A stretch of DNA of 64,000 bases, from contig CP136499.1 of NCBI GenBank assembly GCA_032768795.1, positions 62,001 to 126,000 of the forward strand. The letters are read 5' to 3'. Below the pieces are notes generated by a model, which worked only from the letters and a program-made list of their open reading frames with translations, searched no databases and was not told the origin of the DNA. Positions 10,045 through 21,357 of this stretch are shown here, in pieces. How positions within the stretch are numbered: position 1 is the stretch's first letter; each line of letters opens with the position of its first letter. The stretch comes from Tremella fuciformis (Eukaryota > Basidiomycota > Tremellomycetes > Tremellales > Tremellaceae). The position numbers and the translations under genes were made by a program.

Positions 10045-12313
10045 ATGAGCGTTCCGCTCTCGTCCGCACCCCTTGTATCATCCTGGCTCGAGTCGTTCTC
10101 CCTGCGGCCCATCCAGCGGGGCAACTTTTCGTCCTCTTCATCAACCGAAAGCTCGCGGACGAGCGCCAATCGATTCACCATTTTTGGGATCCATCACATC
10201 TCCTGCCATGCCGACAACGGGGGTCCAGATGGTCCCATGTCGATGCTCAATGATCAATTGCACGCCCACGCCGTGTGTGGACATCTAGATGGCCCGCCGC
10301 CGGGCTTGTCGCACATCCAACACCTTCACGACCGCGCCGCACTGCTCCGCAAGGTCGAAGGCGAGACGGGGGTGTCGCACCTGCTCGAATCGTCTCTGTT
10401 TTCCGTGGTCAGTGCCGAGCTCGACCATCTCGGCCTGGACGCGGCGTGGTACGTCACCAACACCAATGTTCTCGATCCCGATGGAGCCAACGGTCGACGG
10501 ACCGACTGGGCACTCGACTGTCCCCACCCGCCCATCGTAGAGCTCAAGACGCCGACGAGCGACGAGGCGCTCTTGCAGATGTACGCGTCCGGCCAGAGAG
10601 GGGACTATTTCCGGGTACTTAATGGGTCGTTGATCATGTATGACGGGCCCACAGGTCGACCCATGACGGGAGGTGCGAGGCACCTGTTCATTCAGGCAAG
10701 TAGTAAAAGTCGCCTTCGGAAAGGCCGAAGGCCTTCCAGTCATAAGTAGCTGACACGCAGGTCCTCGGTGCGATGCTCAATCGCGGATCTCTACGCAGTC
10801 TCATATCGACCTACAACTTCTTCGTCCTCGTCACTCTCTTCCGTCAACCAGGGGGTATCTGCGACGTGATCGTCTCCCGGCCCGTTCGTCGCGAGGGCGG
10901 CATCATCCCTTCCCCAATCGACCATGAGTTCGACCCGCTGCCGGCCGATCATTTGGGCCGACCCAACTGGGTCCTCCGACCCATGCCGCTTGTTCTCGCC
11001 TTGTCGCTCGAGGCGTTGGTACCGATCCACGCGTGGGCAAACAGTCCGCGCGATCGGTGGACGGCAGGGCCCTCGGCGGGGATGATGCAGGGTCACTGGG
11101 GGGCTGGGTCGAACGGGATGCACGGCAGCGGTGCCGGCGACGGCGGCAGCGGAGGAGTAGGAGGAGTAGGAGGAGGAGGAGGAGGAGGAGGAGGAGGAGG
11201 AGGGGGAGGAGGAGGAGGAGGAGGAGGGGGATCATCGTCAAAAGTAGAGGGAGGAGCATCTTCCGAACCGGGATCTGGTTCACATAACTCTGCCCACGTG
11301 TGGGTCTCCCATCCCGACGTGACCCGACGCTCTCCAGACCGTTATCGCATTCCTCCTTGCACCCATACCCGACCGCTGAGCCATTCGGATGAGACTGCGC
11401 GAGACGAAATGTCAGATCACGATACAGATCACGATAGTGGAGTCGCGCTCTCCTCGCTCTCCTCTTCGCCCCTGTCCCCATCGACCCACTTGCGCAGTTT
11501 GTCAGAGGAAGCTGTCGCCGCCACCGCCGTCCGACATGTGAAGTGCACCTCTCTGACAGCAAGCCCGGGACAGACATACACCCTCGGTCGACGGGTCGCC
11601 CGCGGTCTCATCTGGTCTACATATGGCATCATGGATCATCATAGCCAATCGTCACCGGCCACCCCGCTTGTAGCCAAAATCCATCACAAGCCGGCTGAAC
11701 TCCCGATCCGGACAGCCAATTCAAGCATGTCCCTTGGTGAAACGGACGACGACCATGTCACTTGGGCAGAGCAAGACGCCTTCAGACAGATGGAGAACGA
11801 GGTCAAGCTTCTAAGTGGGCCGTTGAAGCAACCCGGGCTGGGCTTTGTGGTGCCGATGATCAGCTTTCACCGGAACGCCTCGCTTGGGGTACGGGGCGAT
11901 ACATCCTGTGCCGCAGCGGTAGAGGCAGATTCAGAAAGGGTAATTGCGATGATCATGCCCGACGCGGGCGAGCCGTGCACTTTTGATCTCGCCCAGTTGA
12001 GCCGAGACGAAAAGTCAATGTCTTCTCTCTTTCATGGCCTCGGCGTGGGCTGACCCCCAGGACGGAGCTTCAGAGACACTACAGTATCCTCCACGCCCAT
12101 CGAATCGTGCACGGCGATGCCCATCCGCGAAACTGGCTCCGGGTCAGACCCGGGTGCCAGGAAGACGAGATGACTATCCGTCTCATTGACTGGGGCAACG
12201 CCCGGGTCGTACCGGAGGGAGATGAGATCGGGGAGCAGCTGCTCACATATGAAGCCGAGTATCTGGCCAAGGCGTTGTTGACGGACGATATGGATTTGCT
12301 GCCTGTGATGTAG
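10045..12313 (+). CDS. PD-(D/E)XK-like region fused to fungal-type kinase domain (three exons)
   Basis: Exons 10045-10695, 10761-12013 and 12061-12313 give 718 aa in one frame. The first intron (65 nt) has a GC donor, CAG|GCAAGT, with acceptor CACGCAG; the second (47 nt) is GT-AG. The N-terminal part has Asp154 (RRTDWALD) and Glu166-Leu-Lys168 (PPIVELKTP) with Gln178 ten residues after the lysine, resembling the ExK...Q signature of the genes at 35 and 38 kb. A long Gly tract (about residues 347-374) follows. The C-terminal half is a protein kinase: LVAKIHHK (Lys523), MENEVKLL as helix C, catalytic loop HGDAHPRN (Asp654) and IDWG (Asp678) in place of DFG. This is the FunK1-like pattern of basidiomycetes. 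Both catalytic sets are intact. Substrate and role are unknown. Confidence 0.72.
11149..11232 (+). repeat. GGA trinucleotide repeat (polyglycine)
   Basis: Nearly pure GGA repeats inside exon 2 of the kinase-fusion gene encode a Gly tract separating the nuclease-like and kinase regions. Comparable Gly-rich linkers occur in the genes near 28.0 and 39.3 kb. Confidence 0.9.
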
Positions 12314-12785
12314 GGAAGTACAGTAAGCGGTGGCTGGCATACATGTGGACATCGTTGTCGTTGCTATAGTGATGGAAGGGATCCTCAGTTGACTAGCGAC
12401 CCGTATTCAAACGCGGCCCCCACGATTCACATGTTCATGCAAGCCCCGACTGGGTTGCCCAGAATGGGTCTTTACGTAGCCCGACAGTGAGGACAACTAC
12501 TTGGTACCGTGAGCGCTCTCCCGTTCCTCGCATTGGATCGTTGGGGCGTATTCATTCTCGCAGTGGATGAATTTCTGATCTGACGTCGATCGCCTACCGA
12601 CTTGAGCCTTCATCAGCTGTAAATGTCAGAACCACGCCGTAGGTTATAACGGGACTCGAGATCGAGCGGCCGATTTGCTACCTTTTGGTCAGTTGTCACC
12701 AGAGACCCGTTACATGACAGAAACCTGAACATCGGAGCTGCTTCTTTCTACTCCCGCAGACAGTTGACGAGCAGAAGCAGTGAAC
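12314..12785. other. Intergenic with one small solo LTR
   Basis: Apart from the TRIM-type solo LTR at 12624-12719, nothing is recognised in this interval. Confidence 0.4.
12624..12719 (+). repeat. Diverged solo LTR of the TRIM family
   Basis: Starts TGTCAGAACCACGCCG and ends GTTACATGACA. It aligns over its whole length with the 113-bp LTRs at 28112 and 28458, with small internal deletions. No matching target duplication flanks it, so it is old or rearranged. Confidence 0.7.
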
Positions 12786-13790
12786 ATGACTCATAACGCC
12801 GCTTCTCCAATTTCAAGTGTGATGCACCTGGATCGCTTTGAGAACCCACCCGTGGAGCGAGTCAAGGCGAGGTGAGTCCTGTGCTTGCCCCCTCGACTGA
12901 GTGCCGGAGCCCAGAATGGGCATGTCGGTCAGTTCAAGATACGGGCAACTTCGCCAGCAGCTGTTGGGGAGGGTGCCAGTCGCATCCCCACCAAGCGGCC
13001 GCGAGCTGAGTCACCCGCTCGATCGCATACGGGTGGGACCAATCTGGGTCTCAGTCTCGATGCGAGGTCGACGGGTCGTCTGCATACTTGGCACATCTCT
13101 TACGACGCATCGTTCTTGGAGCCAACCGTCCTGGAACTCTTGTCGGTGTTTGTGCCAGTAAGTATCTTGGTTTTTCTGGAAATCGAGGCAGCCCGACGTC
13201 GCTGACGGTTGGTCTGCCGGAGCCACCTTTGAGCACATTGACGCCCTTGCCGATCTTGGCACCACCGAAACGACGGGAAGGATGCCATCTCTTCCGAGCA
13301 TGGCGACCTTGCTCGTGCCGGCCCGAGCGCATATGATCTCGGACCTCATCGCGAACCAGCAGGAGCACCAGCGTGGGCATGGGCGAGGCCCGACACGGAC
13401 CGACACGAACATGACGAGGAGCCAGCTGCAAAGGGCGCGGATGGCGATGCAAATCAACCTCGACTGGCGACTTGGAAGCCTATCAGGCTGACGAATTGCC
13501 CTCGGCTCGTGTCGCCGGCCTGGTTGCTCGAGGCGATCGAGACGAGCGGTGGTATCTCTCCGGCAGACGACTGGCTGCCGCCGGTGGGCGAGCTGCTGCT
13601 GGATGTCAGATAACCGGGCAGCAACAGCGGTAGCCGGGCTTACCAGACATGTCGCGTGCTCGTGAGAGAGATGCACATTGCGCGTATCGTCTGGAAGCTG
13701 GGATCGCTCACGACGCTGGGGGCCGGTCACAATGAGCCGTATCCCCTGCGTGAGGTCGCAGAGGTAGTAGAAAAGCTTTCAAACCAGTAA
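12786..13790 (+). CDS. Small spliced gene of unknown function
   Basis: Coding character is visible in consecutive exon-like blocks: about 12916-13157 (RLHTWHISYDASFLEPTV), 13281-13604 (RLVSPAWLLEAIETSGG) and 13647-13790 (REMHIARIVWKLGSLTT, ending SNQ-stop). Supporting introns are 13158-13280 (GTAAGT donor, 123 nt) and 13605-13646 (GTCAGA donor, TTACCAG acceptor, 42 nt); both keep frame. The first exon from ATG 12786 and its intron (GTGAGT donor near 12874) do not join cleanly in frame, so the start is unresolved. I recognise no domain. It lies between the kinase-fusion gene and a pogo element. Confidence 0.4.
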
Positions 13791-14375
13791 CCGACCGACA
13801 AGGTAGGTCATGTCGCGTCACATCGCAACCAGTCGAGACTGACAGGCATAGTTTCCCATGCGTCAAGGTAGACGATTCCATCCGACGCCACCGTCCCCTG
13901 TGGGTTACGCATCTACCTCCGCTAGCCAAGATGCTGCCAAACGAGTCTTCGGGCTCCACGAGACCCGCGAGGCGACACGGGAAGCCTAACACCGTCCGTG
14001 CGGCCAGAAGCCAGCGAGACAAAGACAATTGACATTGTTCCCTCTTCTCCATCTTTCCCGATTTCCACCCGTCCTGGCCCTCGTGCTCATGCCCCTGCCC
14101 CTGCTTCTGCAACGGCACCGGCACCGACGTTTGCGCCGCTTCCGCCCTCGTCTCTACCTGTTCCCTACCGTCACACACAAGCCGCGCCTTCGCCCGACTC
14201 GGAGCGAAGCCGCGATCTGCTCGTCATGAATCCTGCAGCTTCTCCTCCACCACAACTGACTGACTCAGCCACGCCACCATTATCACGAACATACATTAGG
14301 GGGCATGCAGTCATAACGTCCTGTAAAAGGCTCGATATCAAGCTCGGTAGGAACCGGCTTGATCCCCCTATAACG
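13791..14375. other. Intergenic, nothing recognised
   Basis: Pro/Ala-rich or Leu-rich short frames on both strands, reflecting C-rich composition. No domain or repeat terminus is seen before the pogo terminal repeat. Confidence 0.4.
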
Positions 14376-16260
14376 TCAACCACCCCCTTTATGGACACCC
14401 CCCCTTTATGGACACCCTTCATCCCAAACAACCTTTTACAGCCTGAGAAACGCTTTCATGCATGCAGAGCACCATCTACAGCCTCATGGGGACAGGAGTG
14501 GGTGTAGGAGACCTCTCTGGACCGTCCTGGATGGTATTTGAAGGCTGAGAGGCTGTGTGGCGGCGTTTTCAGGCAGCCCCTTCAGACTCAAGTTGGATGG
14601 CTTGCTGAAGCACCGCAGGCGTGCTGAAATGATGTTGTCCCACGTTGGCAACCGTCATTCCCTTCCTGGGCTTCTTGACTCGGTCCAACTCCGCTCTGGC
14701 TGCGCTCTCGCGCTCCAACAAAGCGATCTTGACGTATGCGGCCTCAAGACGGGTTGACAGAGACGTCAAGTGCCTCTTAGCCGGTGTCTGGAGGCTATCG
14801 GCATGATGGCGTATAAAGTCTCGGTTCTCTGTCATGAGTCATCCTAGAGGGGTGCAAGCGGCCTCTGACATCGCCTGAGTAGGCGTGGCGGGTGGCTTGA
14901 TGTTGCCAATGACGAGAGACGGTCGCAGCGGCCAAATACCAGCCTTTCAGAATCCTGACTTGATGTTGTTGGGTGTCATGGCCTGCGACCGCGCGGCAAT
15001 GAGCAGTGACGCGTAGATTGCCTTGTGAATCGTTCCCTTCTGATAGGTTGCGATGCGCTCCGTCTCGCGTGACATAGCCCCCTTCAACGCCCAAAAGACG
15101 CTGACGTCGAGCGGCTGCATGCTCTGAGACGTGTGCGCAGGTAAGATCATGAGATCAATGTCGTTCTCGATGCAGAGGCCGATGAATGTGGATCGCACGT
15201 GGCTGCCGTGGCCATCAATGATGAGCAGTCAACGGGCTCGTCGCGGTGCGGCCTGACTGCCTGTTAGACGTGTTGTTGACGGGATGAAGACCTCGCGGAG
15301 CCATCGCAGACCAAGGAGATCATTGCTCCAGCCTGTGTTGCTTGCAGCCCATGCCCAGCCTGCCGACATCTCTCTGTGGACGGCAGGCAACCACGAGGGC
15401 TGAAATGCGCCTTTCCCCTTGAGAGTGACGAGGGGCGGCAGGGCCGTCCCGTCTGCAGACACGCATTCGATGGATGTCGTCCATTTGCCGCGGTGGTCGC
15501 CTTTTGTGGCCTTGGACGACGGTCTGCAGCCGTTCTCAAAGATCGTGAGGACGCGAGAGGACTGTGTGGACCCAATTGCAAACCCCATCTCGTCCATATT
15601 GAAGACGTCGCGAGCCTCGTAATGGTGACGATCATACAGGTCGCGCAGTTCTGCGAACCACGCCACCAATTTCTCCGGGGACTCGCTGTTGATCCTGGCG
15701 GTGTCGAGAGCGCGTGTCCACGTCGAGACGACGGTGGGGTGACGGCTGCGGAACTTCGACACCCAGTTCTTTCCCAGCTGCTCGACGGACGATGGAGAGG
15801 AGAGAGAGGACGAGAGAGAGGACGGCGGGATCGCTGTGAGGGATAGCCGTGACTGTCGGAGGTAATTTGCGACGTCGTGGATCTCCTCGTGAGTCGGGGG
15901 TTGGCCAATGAGCAACATGCGACAAATGTAGTCCACCAGAGACGTCTCTTCAGCCGGCATCATGGCTTGAAGGTGAGCTGCAGCCGTCTTGTGATCCTGT
16001 GCGCCGGTTTTCATGCGGTTGTGGATGGTGGATCTTGGGACGCCGGTTTGAGCTGCCAAATCGCGTAAACTTGGAGAGTTCTTTGTATGATCAGCAAGCC
16101 CTGCCTTGTAAGCATCGACGGCGGCCTGGCGGGCCGCATCCGAGTCAGTCTGCATGATCGTGAGACAAGCGCGAAAAGGTAGATGTCAACAACGCGAAAT
16201 GATGACGGGATGTTGACGTGTCGTCCATAAAGGGGGGGTGTCCATAAAGGGGGTGGTCGA
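14376..16260 (-). mobile_element. Pogo-family DNA transposon (defective)
   Basis: Bounded by inverted repeats. The left end reads TCAACCACCCCCTTTATGG and the right end, reverse complemented, reads TCGACCACCCCCTTTATGG. Each terminal repeat contains a second copy of CCCTTTATGGACAC directly inside the first. It is 1885 bp long and encodes one transposase on the minus strand with three in-frame TGA codons. A TA target duplication is not evident. A fragment of another copy (its transposase-start end) lies at 51332-51505. Confidence 0.75.
14569..16155 (-). pseudogene. Pogo transposase with three in-frame stops
   Basis: One frame runs from 16155 to 14569, about 528 codons. The N-terminal helix-turn-helix region reads SLRDLAAQTGVPRSTIHNRM. 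The first catalytic Asp is in FNMDEMGFAIG and the second in LLIIDGHGSH; LMILPAHTSQSMQPLDVSVF follows, as in pogo/CENP-B-like transposases. TGA codons interrupt at 15229-15231, 14947-14949 and 14839-14841, with homology continuing in the same frame after each. The first lies where pogo proteins often have Trp or Arg before LLIIDGHGSH. All three are explained by single transitions (from CGA or TGG), in line with the decay seen in the neighbouring Copia. The catalytic core is interrupted, so it is non-functional. Confidence 0.8.
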
Positions 16261-16400
16261 GCCGACCATTTGGCTGTGCCTCCCAGCTGGCATATCACCC
16301 GACCGGTTCTCAAGCAGGTGAGCGTGCGAGGCCCAATCCTCGCAGACCGCCAAGCACAGCACAGCACAAGAACGCTGACTCGTATAGATTTTCAGCCAAT

Positions 16401-16673
16401 CAACGGAAATAGGTGGTACGCTCACATGAGCTTGACTCATCCTTGAGTAGCCTTGTCAAGGCACACACATCCTCGACGAGGTTGTCCCTTGTTGAGGATC
16501 AACCTCGACGAGACAGGAAAGCTGCCACCAACAATAACTCCGCTTATAACACCAACACCCTTGACGACCTTGTACAATGCCGCCGCCTGTTGCCCTCCTC
16601 ATCACTCATAGCAAGTGCTGAGCGGGCAACAGGTGACCGGAAATCCCATTGCCTCAGAGCTACGATTCCGTCG
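16401..16673 (+). repeat. Copia 5' LTR
   Basis: 273 bp, matching the 3' LTR with 11 substitutions and one single-base indel. Seven of the substitutions are CpG to TpG or CpA in this copy only. Confidence 0.9.
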
Positions 16674-16770
16674 TGGTAACGTCTCACTCGACAAGTCGCG
16701 GTAGATAGAACGCGTCAACAAACTCGTCGACCTTGCCTACGCACCGCCAGCCTCCAAGTGGTCCTCCGTC

Positions 16771-19700
16771 ATGCCATCTGTGCAGACGGTGAGAGAAGAG
16801 CGCAAGCTCAACAGGCGCGACAACTATGCCCAGTGGGTGCGCAAGATTCAAGTCGTCCTCGGATCCGCCGGTCTTGTAGCCCACATCACCAAGGACGCGT
16901 CAGCGATTCGGGAACTTGTCGAGGCTCGATATCCAGTGTCAAGTCCGGCGACAGCAGCCGAGACATCAAAGAGAGCAGTTGCTCTATACGAGCATGAGAA
17001 GGAGCAGTCCACCGCCCTCTCCACTCTCTATGGCAGTCTGACAGAGACTGTCCAAAATAAGCTTCCCTCGAGCCTGATCGACTTCGAGAATCCTCAACGG
17101 AAGGGGCTTTACGATCACCTGGTCACCACATATGGGGCCAACAACGGATCTTGCCTAGCCAAATTATGGTCATTGATATTTGGCGAGACCATCCCAGAGA
17201 ATGAGGACCCCGAACCTCATCTCACAGCTATCTGGTCGCAATTGGCCGAAATCACCTCCTCCGCCATCACTTTCAAGCTCACCCTTGAGCAATTTGCCAA
17301 CCAGATCGGCGCATACGCCGCCATCCGCCGCCAACCGTCCTCATTCGGCGTCCTCGCATTGACCTTCTACTCAGGGACCTTGTCAAACAAGATCCACCTT
17401 GACGAGGTTATCGGTAGGGTCGCCGATGAACATCGCAGACATCAACAAAAGGGCGAGAGCGTAAACAAGATGGGGATGCTCAGCAAATCTCTGCAGAAAC
17501 CGGCAGGCAAGAGATGCTTCCACCATCCGGATCAGGGGAGGCACTCCACAGACGAGTGCTGGAAAGTGATTGGAGTCCCGAAGCACATCCAGGAGCAGAG
17601 GTCGGCCAAGGAAGCAGCAAAGGGAAGGAAGCAAGGAGGACAAGCGAAGAAGGCAAGAGAGCAGAGCGAGTCAGGAGATGACTCATCGAGTGAGAACAAG
17701 AGAGGCTCGTCGAGGGAGGCAAAGGAGGAAGGCTACTATGCGACGGAGATTGCACTACATGCCAACGACAACCTTCCATCCACCTCCATCATCATCGACA
17801 GTGGTGCGACAAGTCCATTTATCAAGGACAAACACCGCCTCTCACATCTCACCAAACTCGACAAGGCCGTCAAGATCCAAATTGGAGACGGATCGATTGT
17901 CGAGGCTACACACTCCGGCCGCCTCACCTTCAACAACGTATGGTACAACAAGGCCCTCTACGTTCCATCATTCTCGCACAACCTCCTCTCAACACAGCGC
18001 CTCGGTCCGTACACTGGGACACACTGGCGCTTCTCAAAGGACTCGGCTACATTGGTCGAGAAAGGAAAGGTCATCCTCCGGGGCAAGAAACTCGGCAACC
18101 TATGGGTTGTAGACGACACACCGGTACGCACCACCTCGCGCATTCACCGAGCACTTCAGGCGAGAGAAAACACTGAAGCCGAAGACACCCGCCTCCTCAC
18201 CTGGCACAAATGCCTAGGTCACTCGAACATGAGGAAGGTGTGGGAGCTCGGGAAAGAGGGGAAGCTAGGCGCAAAGTGGACAGGGTCATTTTGGAGAGTC
18301 AAATGCATGGATTGCCTGAAAGGAAAGGCAACGCGCTCGGCATCTCTACCTAACCCTCGTTGAGCCAACAAACCCCTCGTCGATATATCAGGCGATCTAT
18401 GAGGACCAGCAACCATCCAGTCAAGAGAAGGCTTCCAATACTTCCTCACCTGCTATGACGACCACAGCAAATACGTGCAGGCCATACCACTCAAGAAGAA
18501 GTCGGATGCAGCCGAAGCACTACAAGACTATATCAGGCTGGCAGAGAATCAGCTTGATCGAACAGTCAAGACCATCCGCTCAGACCAAGGAGGCGAATTC
18601 ACGAGCAAGGAATTCAGCCACTGGTGTAAAAGCAAGGGAATTGAGCACACCCTCACGCTGACCAACGGGCACAATCAAAACAGTCGAGTCGAGCGCGTGC
18701 ATCTCACGATCCTCAATGACATCCGGACATGTCTTGCGGACTCGAACTCGCCAATCCAGTTCTGGGTAGATGCACTGCGATATGTAGTCTTCACTCGGAA
18801 CAGGCTACCAGACTCCCACGGAAAAATCCCAATAACGCTTTTCCGACCAAACCACGACATCGACCTGGAGTACCAAGGGATGCAGCCATTTGGGCACCAC
18901 TGCATCTATCGAGTGGTGAACCCGGCATCGAAGCTTGACGAGCGGGGACAATGCGGTCGACTGCTGGGATACACAGAAGGGAGCTGGGGCTACAAAATAT
19001 TGACCCAGAATAACAGGGTTGTAGCAAGTCGAGACGTCACATTCATCACGGGCAAGAAGACAATGCCCAGCTCAGATGAACCTCAACGGATCCTGGACCC
19101 GCCTCAACCTGAATCTCGACAACAAACATCGACGAGCCTCAACGAGGATGATGATACATCCATCGAGCTGAACGAGATAGTCGAGGCAGGGGAGGCACCA
19201 GAAGAAGAGGAACAAGGGGAAGAGATGGACGACATACCTCCCCAAGCCGTACCCCGGCAAGGAAGAGGCTGGGCCAACGAGTACATTCGAGAGGAAGCGC
19301 CGAGCCCAGAACCGAATCCCGACGACGCACCAGAGGATCCGGATCGTCGACTAAACCAGCCCACAGAGGCAAACGCAGATGAACCAAGACGGTCGGGGAG
19401 ACGAGCAGGTCAAGAACCCAGTCATCACCCTCTGCACGATATCAACATGGACTATAACCGAGTAGCCATAGAGCACGCGTTATCAGCCCAGTCACTCAAC
19501 AACCCCCAGTCATACATCGAAGCTCGTCAAGCCGCAGACTGGGAGGATTGGAAATCGGCCATGGACGAGGAGATGGCAAAGATGGAGAAGTATGGAGTGT
19601 GGGAGATGGTTCCAAAGGAGAATCACCGCACTCTTACAGGCAAATGGGTATTCACCCGCAAGATCGACGGGGATACGGGCAAAGCGAGCCAGCATAAGGC

Positions 19701-21066
19701 CAGATTTGTTGTGAGAGGGTTCCAACAGGTCTCAGGGCAAGACTTCGACGAACTCTTTGCTTCGGTCACCCACAAGTCATCATTCCGCCTATTTCTCACC
19801 ATCGTCAACTACCTCGACTGGGAATGCGACCAAATAGACATCATCGGAGCATTCCTCAAGGCCAACATCGACAAGGACATCTTCATCGAGCCACCAGAAG
19901 GTAGCGACATTGCTGCCGGTCACGTCCTGCACCTCCGGAAATCACTATACGGTCTCCGACAATCACCGCACTTGTTCAACAAGCGCCTTGACGAGTTCCT
20001 ACGAGAGCTAGGGTTCAAACCGACCCTGGCGGATCCATGCATCTACTCGCTGCGACAGGGACACAAGCGGTGCATGATCTCAGTCCATGTTGACGACATG
20101 CTCATAGCTGGCAACGATCGATCAACAATTGATGAGATCAAACGGAAGATCGACAAGGAACTCGAGTGCAAGGACCAAGGGCCGGTCTCCTACTTCCTCG
20201 GTATCAACATCTACCGAGATAGGCCAAACAAGAAGATGTACCTGTCGCAAGAGCACTACATCGAAGCAGTTCTTCAACGCTTCGGTGAACCCGGCAAGGC
20301 CTGCAAGACAATCTTGCCTGACGCAAAGCTTGTCGAGGCTACGCCAAAGGAGGTCGACGAGGCTCGAGATAAACCATTTCCTGCACTTGCCGGGTCAATC
20401 CTCTACATTGCCACGATCACCCGACCCGACATCGCTTATGCAGCATCGCTGCTCTGTCGCTTCATCAGCAAATGGTCACTCACGCATTGGAGGGCCGCAA
20501 CGCACCTATTGAGGTATCTGCGAGGGACATCAGATCTCGCACTCACCTTCGACGCACATGCAGGAAAGAGAGCACTGCTAGGCTGGGCGGACGCAGACTG
20601 GGGTGGATGCCTCGACACACGTGGATCCACAACCGGCTACGTCTTCAACACGTACGGAGGCATTGTGTCATGGAAAAGCAGGCGACAACCAACAGTTGCG
20701 TTCTCGACAACACAGGCGGAACTCCTGGCATCAACAGAAGCGGGCAAAGAGGCAATATGGCTCAGGCAACTATTGGACGACCTCAACCTAGGTATAGATG
20801 GAGCAGTGCCCATCTACAACGACAACAATGGAGCCATTCAACTGGCCAAACATCAACACGGGTTCAAGTAGAACAAAGCATTCGACATGCGAGCCCAGTG
20901 GATACAAGAGCATCAAGCTGGTGGACTGCTTGAGCTCAGATACACACCAACAGACAACAACCGAGCCGACATCCTGACCAAGAACCTCTCGGCCGAAAAG
21001 ATGAGACAGCTCCGGCAGTTACTGGGCTTGGGAAGACAAGGAGAAGCGGAGCAGCAGAGTCAATAG
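16771..21066 (+). pseudogene. Copia gag-pol polyprotein with three in-frame stops
   Basis: A single frame of about 1430 codons. In order: gag-like region from MPSVQTVREE; aspartic protease SIIIDSGATSPF near 17790; HHCC zinc finger (WHKCLGH...CMDC) near 18205-18315; integrase core (YDDHSKY, IRSDQGGEF, SRVERVH); reverse transcriptase with KARFVVRGFQQ and HVDDML (usually YVDD) near 20090; RNase H GWADADWGG to LTKNLSAEKMRQL. TGA at 18361 and 18400 and TAG at 20869 interrupt an otherwise open frame; the second replaces the Trp usually found in SGDLWGP. The gag zinc knuckle is degenerate (CFHHPDQGRHSTDEC). It cannot make a full polyprotein. Confidence 0.88.
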
Positions 21067-21085
21067 ACATGCTTGCGAGGGGAGG

Positions 21086-21357
21086 CAACGGAAATAGGTG
21101 GTACGCTCACATGAGCTTGACTCATCCTCGAGTAGCCTCGTCGAGACACACACATCCTCGACGAGGTTGTCCCTCGTTGAGGATGAACCTCGACGAGGCA
21201 GGAAAGCTGCCACCAACAATAACTCCGCTTATAACGCCGACACCCTCGACGACCTTGTAGAATGCCGCCGCCTGTTGCCCTCCTCATCACTCATAGCAAG
21301 TGCTGAGCGGGCAACAGGTGACCGGAATCCCATTGCCTCAGAGCTACGATTCCGTCG
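21086..21357 (+). repeat. Copia 3' LTR
   Basis: 272 bp with intact TCGA-rich motifs (CTCGAG, CTCGACGAGG). It is directly joined to Gypsy pol sequence at 21358 without a target duplication. Confidence 0.9.

Larger units (their letters stand above)
16401..21357 (+). mobile_element. Ty1/copia retrotransposon, full length but disabled
   Basis: Two LTRs of 273 and 272 bp (16401-16673 and 21086-21357) flank a gag-pol region in one frame. The primer binding site starts TGGTAACG immediately after the 5' LTR. A polypurine tract GCGAGGGGAGG (21075-21085) abuts the 3' LTR. LTR ends are unusual: they start CAACGGAA and end TTCCGTCG, forming a short inverted repeat rather than TG...CA. No target duplication is seen: the left flank is CCAAT and the right flank is CACTC, inside a Gypsy pol gene. 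The right junction therefore looks like a rearrangement rather than a clean insertion. Confidence 0.88.

Noticed and set aside
10903..11577. Minus-strand poly-Leu frame opposite the kinase-fusion gene
   Set aside because: Antisense of the GGA repeat; the plus strand has a complete kinase domain.
13480..13604. BRCT domain in the small spliced gene
   Set aside because: VSPAWLLEAIETSG is loosely BRCT-like, but the rest of the fold and its glycine and tryptophan pattern are not visible.
18361..18475. Stop-codon readthrough between Copia gag-protease and integrase
   Set aside because: Two TGA codons occur within 40 bases and a third stop lies in RNase H, which indicates decay rather than programmed readthrough.
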